DNA from: Stomoxys calcitrans
Lineage: Eukaryota > Arthropoda > Insecta > Diptera > Muscidae
Assembly (NCBI RefSeq): GCF_963082655.1
Contig: NC_081556.1
Coordinates: 72,649,227-72,713,226, forward strand
Direction: 5' to 3'
DNA length: 64,000 bases
Of the stretch, positions 56,502 through 64,000 are shown one piece after another. The translations under genes were made by a program, and so were the position numbers. The notes below the pieces were generated by a model that did not search any database, was not told the origin of the DNA, and saw nothing but the letters and a program-made list of their open reading frames with translations. The stretch's first letter is position 1. Every line of letters starts with the position of its first letter.

Positions 56502-58285
56502 ACAAGTAAAAGCGTGCTAAGTTCGGCCGGGCCGAATCTTATATACCCTCCACCATGGATCGCATTTGTCGAGTTCTCTTCCCGGCATCTCTTCTTAGGC
56601 AAAACAGGATATAAGAAAAGATTTGCTCTGCTATTAGAGCGATATCAAGATATGGTCCTGTTTGGACCACAATTAAATTATATGTTGGAGACCTGTGTAA
56701 AATGTCAGCCAATTCGAATAAGAATTGCGCTCTTTGTGAGCTTAAAAAGTAAAATAGAGAGATCGATTTATATGGGAGCTGTATCGGGCTTTGGTCCGAT
56801 TCTGATCATAATAAACACGTATGTTGATGGTCATGAGAGAATCCGTCGTACAAAATTTCAGGCAAATCGGATAATAATTGCGACCTCTAGAGGCTCAAGA
56901 AGTCAAGATCCCAGATCGGTTTATATGGCAGCTATATCAGGTTATGAACCGACTTGTACTTTATTTGCCATAGTTGTTGAAAGTAACAATAAAAAACGTC
57001 TTGCGAAATTTCAGCCAAATCGGATAGGAATTACGCCCTCTAGAAGCTCAAGAAGTCAAGTCCCCAGATCTGTTTATATGACAGCTATATCAGGTTATGA
57101 ACCGATTTGAACCATATTTGGCACAGTTGTTGGATATCATAACAAAATACTACGTGCCAAAATTCATTCCAATCGGATAAGAATTGCGCACTCTAGAGGC
57201 TCAAGAAGTCAAGACCCAAGATCGGTTTATATGGCAGCTATATCAGGTTATGGACCGATTTGAACCATACTTGGCACAGTTGTTGGATATCATAACAAAA
57301 CACGTCGTGCAAAATTTCATTCCAATCGGATAAGAATTGCGCCTTCTAGAGGCTCAAGAAGTCAAGACCCAAGATCGGTTTATATGACAGCTATATCAGG
57401 TTATGGACCGATTTGAACCATACTTAGCACAGTTGTTGGATATTATAACAAAACACGTCGTGCAAAATTCCATCCCAATCGGATAAGAATTGCGCCCTCT
57501 AGAGGCTCAAGAAGTCAAGACCCAAGATTGGTTTATATGACAGCTATATCAGGTTATGGACCGATTTTAACCATACTTTGCACAGTTATTGGATATCATA
57601 CCAAAACACGTCGTGCCAAATTTCATCCTAATCGGATAAGAATTGCAAACTCTAGAGGCTCAAGAAGTCAAGACCCAAGATCGGTTTATATGGCAGCTAT
57701 ACCAGGTTATTTACCGATTTGAACCATACTTAGCACAATTGTTAGAAGTGATACTAAAACACTATGTGCAAAATTTCATTCCAATCGGATAAGAATTGCA
57801 AACTCTAGAGGCTCAAGAAGTCAAGACCCAAGATCGGTGTATATGGCAGCTATATCAGGTTATGGACCGATTTGAACCATACTTGACACAGTTATTAGAT
57901 ATCATAACAAAACACGTCATGCTAAATTTCATTCCAATCGGGTAAGAATTGCGCACTCTAGAGGCTCAGGAAGTCAAGACCCAATATCGGTTTATATGGC
58001 AGCTATATCAAAACATGGACCGATATGGCCCATTTACAATACCAACCGACCTACACTAATAAGAAGTATTTGTGCAAAATTTCAAGCGACTAGCTTTACT
58101 CCTTCGGAAGTTAGCGTGCTTTCGACAGACAGACGGACGGACGGACGGACATGGCTAGATCGACATAAAATTTCACGACGATCAAGAATATATATACTTT
58201 ATGGGGTCTCAGACGAATATTTCGAGTAGTTACAAACAGAATGACGAAATTAGTATACCCCCCATATTATGGTGGAGGGTATAAA
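56502..58285 (+). mobile_element. Family-T element with an internal 153-bp tandem array
   Basis: It starts ACAAGTAAAAGCGTGCTAAG, then TTCGGCCGGGCCGAATC and TATATACCCTCCACCATGG, and ends GTATACCCCCCATATTATGG followed by TGGAGGGTATA. Inside, about eight units of 152-154 bp begin near 56925, 57077, 57228, 57381, 57534, 57689, 57841 and 57994 (TATATGGCAGCTATATCAGG). Each holds GAGGCTCAAGAAGTCAAGA. The unit length is close to but not exactly a multiple of 3, and the open frames across it are by-products. A run of GACGGACGGACGGAC lies at 58132-58149. Confidence 0.85.
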
Positions 58286-59534
58286 AATAATCGTGAATAA
58301 ATATTTATCTTCATTGTAAAACACGACTAGCGGGCCTTAAGTTTTCTTCTATTAATATTTAGGGGAACATCCCATTTTTTGGGTTTTTATTATGGGCAAT
58401 ACTGAGTGCGAGACATAGTTGCCTTTACTCCGAAAATAAATTTGTGCGAGAGTTCTCTCAGAATTTGTAAAGGCCGAGGTCAGACTATGCTGACCTTGAA
58501 GTAAGTATTCCCATGCTCGTATGAATCAACAACAATGATGTCATTGATTCATAGGCGACAAAGTAAACAATCTGGGGAAAATTGTGTGGATAGATAAACT
58601 CGCGAGAAAACAATTTGCAAGTGGAAGACTTCCATGTGAAATATTTCTGCACTATTCCATACTTATAATACATTTTAATGCGTTAGTAGAAGGAGCAAAG
58701 ACTCCCATATCTTCTCGTTTTCCCATTTCTTCTCATACAAATATTTGTTCTCCTTCTCCTACACAGAAAAAAATTAAAAATCGTTTTCAATTAGGAAATT
58801 AATTATTTTTTTTTAATCGAAACTGCTTCAATCACGAAAATGATAACATCAATCAAAGTTTTTGGAAAAGGTGATTGAAAAAAATTTCAATTAAAAAAAT
58901 CGCATATTCAATTAAAGAAAAGATTGTACATTTTTGAAATTTCCGATTAATTTTTTAATTGATCCAGTTAAAAAAATGATTGAATTTTTCAAAGTTTCAA
59001 TTAATTTTTTAGTTGATCCAGTTAAAAAAATGATTGAAATTGTCGAAATATCCTATTAATTTTTTAATTAGATCAATTACAATTTTTTATTGAAAATATT
59101 CAAATATTAAGCATTTTGCGAAAAGTGCACTGTAAGGGCATCCTTGATTTCGATGCAACTTGGTTCACATATGTAAAACTCCTGAAACACTTTTTTTTTC
59201 AAAAATGAAACGGAAAATATTGTTTACCGAATTATAAAAGAAAGTGAAACGGGGCAGTTACTTTATGAAATACATGCATTGCGGAAGTAAACCCCAAAGA
59301 AAAACATTTATCTAGAGTATGTTTAAATTAGATCGGTGCTAAAGAAGCCATTATGCTATTAATATGGAAATTTTCATCTAGAAATTAAAATAGGTAGTCG
59401 AAAGACTATTAGTATTTATCAAAATTTTGAGCGGCTAGAGTTTTTCAAAAACAGACAGTCATAACAGTGCTGTCGGGTCGAAAAAATTTGCGATTCCATT
59501 AACAAATGATTTAAAGAACTTATTGCCTAGACCA
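58286..59534. other. AT-rich DNA with MITE-like and dispersed repeats
   Basis: 58765-59110 repeats TTTCAATTAATTTTTTA and GTTGATCCAGTTAAAAAAAT several times (imperfect unit about 70 bp); a relative is at 61430-61620. 59395-59500 is the reverse complement of 9478-9590. No gene is supported. Confidence 0.5.
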
Positions 59535-59990
59535 CTAGGTTAGGTTAGGTTAGTTCGGTTGAAAAGAGGTTGCGGATATTAATCCGTCCCATGTCACTAT
59601 GGACATACATCTAAATACTTAAAAAAGAAACCTCGAAAAAGAAAATCTATTAAGGAATTCCGTGCTACTTACAAAATCCTAATTTATTTTCCATGCTACG
59701 CCCCTAAGTTGGTTCATGTTTAGTATTGTGTCCCCACCTAATTGCCGGTATATGTAAGCCGCGAAAGCCAACGTCTCATCATCTTCTCCGCATGCCCTAC
59801 ACATGCTATTACTTGCCGCACCGATTTTGCATAAGTGAGCTCCTATTTGTCCCGTTATGATACCGAAAGCTGACATCCTTCTTACTTACTTTCACGACCT
59901 GGATCTCCCCATAGGATTTTCGTTGTCCTGCCGACCGTTTCGCTGTTCCATAGGGTAACCTATGCATTCGTTGGCCACGCCCTTAACCCT
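59535..59990 (-). pseudogene. LOA/I-type LINE, 3' end with TTAGG-like tail
   Basis: Minus strand: MSAFGIITGQIGAHLCKIGA, CRACGEDDETLAFAAYIYRQ, LGGDTILNMNQLRGV, which is the cysteine-rich C-terminal part after RNase H. The 3' tail, at the left, reads CTAGGTTAGGTTAGGTTAG (59534-59553), that is (CCTAA)n at the element's 3' end. The remnant at 4440 has the same tail. Confidence 0.75.
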
Positions 59991-60125
59991 AGACCACAAA
60001 CTTTTTTTTGTCACTTGATTCGCTCGTCAATTCAATGAAGCAGCTGTTTTCCCTCTATAAAATCAGCTGTTTTCAATGAATTGGCGAACGAATTGAGTAA
60101 CAAAAAGAAAAACAGTTAGTGGTCT
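59991..60125. mobile_element. Small palindromic MITE-like element (135 bp)
   Basis: The left half AGACCACAAACTTTTT, TTGATTCGCTCGTCAATTC and AATGAA is mirrored by TTCAATGAATTGGCGAACG, AATTGAGTAACAAAAAG and GTTAGTGGTCT. The centre carries CAGCTGTTTTCCCTC and ATCAGCTGTTTT. It has no coding capacity. No clear target duplication was found. Confidence 0.7.
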
Positions 60126-60231
60126 TGGTCGTTATTGTTTAATTGAAAGATATTAAATTTTTAATCACATTTTATATACCAAAATTAAAGAAAATTCCGA
60201 CCAAACCCGACCATACTATATTGTCGTTATA

Positions 60232-60826
60232 AAGGGTGATTTTTTTGAGGTTAGGATTTTCATGCATTAGTATTTGACAGATCACGTGGGATTTCAGACA
60301 TGGTGTCAAAGAGAAAGATGCTCAGTATGCTTTGACATTTCATCATGAATAGACTTATTAACGAGCAACGCTTGCAAATCATTGAATTTTATTACCAAAA
60401 TCAGTGTTCGGTTCGAAATGTGTTCATTCACCGTAACGTTGCGTCCAACAGCATCTTTGAAAAAATACGGTCCAATGATTCCACCAGCGTACAAACCACA
60501 CCAAACAGTGCATTTTTCGGGATGCATGGGCAGTTCTTGAACGGCTTCTGGTTGCTCTTCACTCCAAATGCGGCAATTTTGCTTATTTACGTAGCCATTC
60601 AACCAGAAATGAGCCTCATCGCTGAACGGTGAATGAACATTTCGAACCGAACACTGATTTTGGTAATAAAATTCAATGATTTGCAAGCGTTGCTCGTTAG
60701 TAAGTCTATTCATGATGAAATGTCAAAGCATACTGAGCATCTTTCTCTTTGACACCATGTCTGAAATCCCACGTGATCTGTCAAATACTAATGCATGAAA
60801 ATCCTAACCTCAAAAAAATCACCCTT
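60232..60826. mobile_element. Fold-back derivative of a DD41D-type mariner (595 bp)
   Basis: Two arms of about 203 bp (60232-60434 and 60624-60826) are inverted copies of the same mariner 5' end, each starting AAGGGTGATTTTTTTGAGG and each containing the transposase start MNRLTNEQRL. TA flanks both ends (60230-60231 and 60827-60828). The loop of about 190 bp is an internal transposase block (minus: SDEAHFWLNGYVNKQN, EKCTVWCGLYAGGIIGPYFF). The right arm and the loop form one broken frame in which the start is fused directly to SDEAHFW. A normal 3' end is absent. Arms differ by a 2-base indel near 60420. Confidence 0.93.
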
Positions 60827-60833
60827 TAGTCAC

Positions 60834-61640
60834 ATACGATCTAGACATGTCTGTCTGTCTGTTTATTGAAAGCTGTCTACAGCCTAAAGTTCAAAAATGG
60901 CCTATGTCTTGATATAGCACCCTTTATATCGATATCCCTATAAAAAAAGTCGTATGTTTGCCCTGATTTCAAGGAACAATTGTGCCGAGTTTGGATAAGG
61001 CAATCTCCCGATTTATAAGTTTGAAAAACGCGTTTACTACCAATTTTCGCCGCGGTCTGACATATTTGTATGCAGCTGCAGATGCCCCGTTTTCCGATTG
61101 AAGGCATTGAATGTACAAAAACCGCCTTTCCTTTAACACTCGTACCATTTACAGTCAATATCAGAACTTACGCCCTTTTTGCTGAAATTTGAAGCAGTAA
61201 GATCTCTTGTAACAGTATTTGGCTCCTCAACATCCAGGTTTTATTCTGCACTCGGAACGAATACACAAAAACGACAAGAATTAAAATAATTTTTATTTAT
61301 CCCAGGCGATTTTTCAGTAATTAACTTGGTATTTATATGTTGGAAAACCTACCAAAAATTGAGGTCAGCCTATCAACCTACCAAGCGAATAAAAACTTAC
61401 CTATTTTGGTAGGAACATACCGAAAACGGCAACACTGATCACGATAATAATTGAAAAAAAATTCAAATTCAATTAAAAAATAATTGAATTTTTTAATTGA
61501 AAATTGACAAAAATTTCAATCACGATCGTAGTTAAAAAAGGATTCAATTAAAAAATTATTGATTCAATTAAGTTTTTAATTGAATATATTTTTATTTTCA
61601 TCTAAATTTTTAATTAACATTTTTTTTGTGATATTCTTCT
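60834..61640. other. Family-T scraps and AT-rich MITE-like DNA
   Basis: 60850-61200 carries CTGTCTGTCTGTTTATTGAAAG and GCTGAAATTTGAAGCAGTAA, pieces of family T. 61430-61620 is rich in AATTGAATTTTTTAATTG inverted motifs, like 58765-59110. Confidence 0.5.
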
Positions 61641-62122
61641 CACAATTCAATGAGTGTTGTCTTCTCACAAATCAATGAGTGTTGTCCAATTGAAGTTTAA
61701 TCTCAATGATAAGGAGCTCCGAGTCTGAAAGGCGTGTCGCAGTGCGACACCATACAAAATGGTACGGTACCTCACAAATGTCGACAGCATTAGACAGCGA
61801 CACTACTACTACTAAATTTCCCATGAATATTCCATTTAGGAGCAAGGGAACTTCCCTCATATCAATGAGTGCAGTCCGATTAAAGTTTAAGCTTAATGAG
61901 TAGGGGCCTGCTTTTTTATGCCGAGTCCGAACGGGGTGACGTATTGCGACACCACTTGGTAGAGAAGATTTAACATGGCATGAGGTATCCTACCATGTTA
62001 AAACTTCTCAAATGTAGTCAGCATTAGTAAGGGGATAACCAGCACTGAACATTTTGTTGAAGTTCACGCCGGGATTTGAACCAGGCGTTTGGCGTCATGC
62101 TAACCTCTGCGTCACGGTGGGA
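61640..62122 (-). mobile_element. tRNA-derived SINE, two adjacent copies
   Basis: 61640-61795 is a partial copy without its head. 61818-62122 is nearly full length. Read on the minus strand from 62122 it begins CCCACCGTGACGCAGAGGTT, with an A-box at 62114-62104 (TGACGCAGAGG), followed 22 nt later by a B-box GGTTCAAATCC (62082-62072). This is tRNA-like. The body then has CATTAGT, AAACTTTAATCGGACTGC and ATTGATATGAGGGAAG. It is the reference copy for the family in this window. Confidence 0.88.
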
Positions 62123-62823
62123 GCTATCTCTAAATATGGTGCGATATAAACGATCTTCAAATCAGATATTGGGGATCCTCCTGCAACTCAACGTTCAAAG
62201 TTTTAGCGAAATCGGGTAATAAATGGTAGCTATATCTAAATATAGTCCGATTTTGACCTTATTCGGTACGGACATCGGTACACGCAGAGAAAAAAAAATG
62301 ATTTTATAAGTTCAGTTTTTGGAATACTATTGTTGTCGCGACAATGCTATGCTTGTGGTAACAATATATATTGCAATTTGTATCATATAAATCAATTTTC
62401 GACCATATAAAGCAACAACAACCAACTAAATTTTTTAATATGGTCAAAGATTAACAAAATAATATAGTTGTCGTAGGCCATTTTTTTTTCAAAATATGGT
62501 AAAGTTATATTTTTTAACGAAAAAATTGCTATGCTATTATTAATATTGGTAATACTATTTTTGGTTTTGTGGTTAAACATCTCAGTGATTCTTACTTTTT
62601 TGCAAACCCGCATCCAGCCATTTTTTTTTATTTCTTTCTTTAAACTATTCGAATTTTGTTGTAAAAAAATATGAATTTCTTATAAAAAATTAACCGACAA
62701 AGTTATTGGTGTGCAGTAATGCTTATTGCATTATTTCGTCATTTAGAAAGATGATTTCACTGCGTTCGATTTCACTGCGTTTTCCTTGCTACAACCTACC
62801 CACGTATGTCCATACACTCGTGT
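62123..62823. other. AT-rich DNA, no gene
   Basis: 62130-62280 is a family-T scrap (TATATCTAAATATAGTCCGA). 62281-62600 begins ACACGCAGAGAAAAAAAATG and may be a MITE, but I found no partner end. Confidence 0.4.
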
Positions 62824-62940
62824 ACTTCCGACACGGGTTACCGGTGGGTACCACACGGGCTGCAACATTGTTCAACACTATCACGGGAAGCTTAGCTGAA
62901 AGGTATCGGGGGCGTCCACAGGTAGCGGATAGTGAAAAGC
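62824..62940 (+). repeat. Family-A fragment
   Basis: CGACACGGGTTACCGGTGGG, ATCACGGGAAGCTTAGCTGA and GCGTCCACAGGTAGCGGATA match the 5' half of family A. Confidence 0.65.
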
Positions 62941-63149
62941 TTCGTTTTTTGCTGAGTAGATGAAAAAACTGTAAAAATGACTACGAGAAACAAAGAAATA
63001 AAAATAACGAACCACCATAACATTGACGAACCACGCAAACGAAAAAAGACAATATTATGCGGATCTGCACCTGAAATATTCGTACTCTCTATAGAGAACG
63101 TGCAGTATACGCGCTGGCGCATGTATTGGAGAAGTACAAGACAGTTTTA

Positions 63150-63530
63150 ACCGTCTTAAAGTAACTGCAGCCTTTGAAAAATTGAAAGGGAATCAGTGAA
63201 AATGTGTCTGGTAGTAAATGGAGTCAAGACAAAATGGATGGTATCAACTCCCAAAACGCCTTGTACAACCGAGCAGATAAAGAAAATGGAGAAAGTTGGG
63301 AACCACAACTTTTAGAAAGTCAACAATGATATTTACCTCGGCACCGGCGTAACTGAAACGAATGACACCAGTTTTGAGATAAAGCGAAGAGTAATCGATG
63401 CTACTATGGATTAAGTAAGCAGTTCAGAAACAAGGCCACCTTTCGACAGACGAAGATCACACTATACAAGACACTGATACTACCTGCGTTGTTATATGGT
63501 GTGAGAGCCATGGGTTACTTGTGAAAGCAC
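63150..63530 (+). pseudogene. RTE-like LINE fragment (plus)
   Basis: It encodes, with breaks, VNGVKTKWMVSTPKTPCTTE, EQIKKMEKVGNHN and ETNDTSFEIKRRV, then RQTKITLYKTLILPALLYG-type sequence. It corresponds to the middle of 26453-27957 and is truncated at both ends. Confidence 0.78.
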
Positions 63531-63574
63531 ACTCAACAAAAAAAGTGAGCCAATGGTTGAGTTAAAATAAACTA

Positions 63575-63810
63575 TTGGGTTGCCCAAAAAGTAATTGCGG
63601 ATTTTTCATATAGTCGGCGTTGACAATTTTTTTCACAGCTTGTGACTCTGTAATTGCATTCTTTCTTCTGTCAGTTATCAGCTGTTACTTTTAGCTTGCT
63701 TTAGAAAAAAAGTGTAAAAAAGTATATTTGATTAAAGTTCATTCTAATTTTTATTAAAAATGCATTTACTTTCTTTTAAAAAATCCGCAATTACTTTTTG
63801 GGCAACCCAA
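63575..63810. mobile_element. Mariner-type MITE with TA duplication (copy 2)
   Basis: It starts TTGGGTTGCCCAAAAAGTAA and ends TTACTTTTTGGGCAACCCAA, with TA at 63573-63574 and 63811-63812. It is about 236 bp, the same family as 1840-2077 but inverted relative to it. Confidence 0.93.
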
Positions 63811-64000
63811 TACTTTCGAATAACGTTGAACTTCATATAGCGCTAAAGACAATTGTATTCCTTTTTAGTAAATGCATTTCTAAAATATAACTACATCAAA
63901 TGAACTTCGTTATGGGCCAACGTTTACTAAATTATTCTTTGTTCAGTGCATATGATGAACAATTGTGAAAGATAATTTGAACTGATCTCAATACGATTTT
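63811..64000. other. Unassigned end of window
   Basis: AT-rich sequence with no recognised feature. Confidence 0.35.

Noticed and set aside
56478..57110. 210-codon open frame as a gene
   Set aside because: It runs through the family-T tandem repeat. Similar frames recur in each unit (GSRSQDPRSVYMAAISG), so it is a by-product of a repeat without stops.
56925..58130. Tandem units as a CRISPR array
   Set aside because: Units are 153 bp, contiguous without unique spacers, and the window is eukaryotic.
59534..59553. Interstitial telomere repeat
   Set aside because: Only three to four units, and both examples here lie at the same LINE 3' end, so a LINE tail is the simpler reading.
61421..61436. 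GGCAACACTG as the end of another hAT element
   Set aside because: No matching opposite end or 8-bp duplication was found upstream.

Overview
The window looks like nuclear DNA of a higher (calyptrate/muscid-type) fly. It is AT-rich, intron-containing, poor in genes and crowded with insect-type non-LTR retrotransposons (LINEs), mariner and hAT DNA elements, a tRNA-derived SINE and several short dispersed families. The genus is inferred from repeat style and gene content and cannot be fixed from sequence alone. Only three loci are convincingly host genes: one internal exon of a Rap1GDS1/vimar-like armadillo gene (7478-8398, minus), a complete three-exon DNAJB12/14-type J-protein gene (15694-14012, minus, 423 codons) and a complete six-exon Gps2 co-repressor subunit gene (48204-49794, plus, 397 codons). 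I built the gene models from canonical splice sites and reading-frame continuity.

Layout. 1-7.1 kb: a decayed mariner, a LINE split by a MITE and then locally duplicated, a three-unit minisatellite, and a decayed copy of a 2A-motif LINE. 7.4-8.4 kb: the vimar exon. 8.4-14 kb: intergenic or intronic DNA with a LOA/I-type LINE and SINE-like repeats. 14.0-15.7 kb: the J-protein gene. 16-42 kb: a long repeat sea (LOA fragments, degenerate tandem repeats, mariner pieces, a CR1-like LINE interrupted by an RTE-like LINE, a 59-bp hairpin). It ends in a structurally full-length but mutated 2A-motif LINE (38662-41743) bounded by a 13-bp target-site duplication. 42-46 kb: mostly unassigned sequence with SINEs. 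46.3-49.8 kb: a 1.78-kb hAT-type element with an exact 8-bp duplication, ending 115 bp before the Gps2 start codon. 50-64 kb: paired inverted hAT-like copies, RTE and LOA remnants, a 153-bp tandem array, a fold-back mariner derivative and more SINEs.

The host genes have no visible functional link. The main story is the interplay of mobile elements. The 2A-motif LINE seems to start only 7 nt before its ATG and to carry a 2A-like NPGP motif before a PHD-like finger. It has short derivatives that keep only its head and its CTACAACAACAACA tail, and an unrelated short family shares the same kind of tail. A DD41D-type mariner has given rise to a fold-back derivative and to a duplication junction. 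Every LINE reading frame seen here is broken, so none of these copies looks active.
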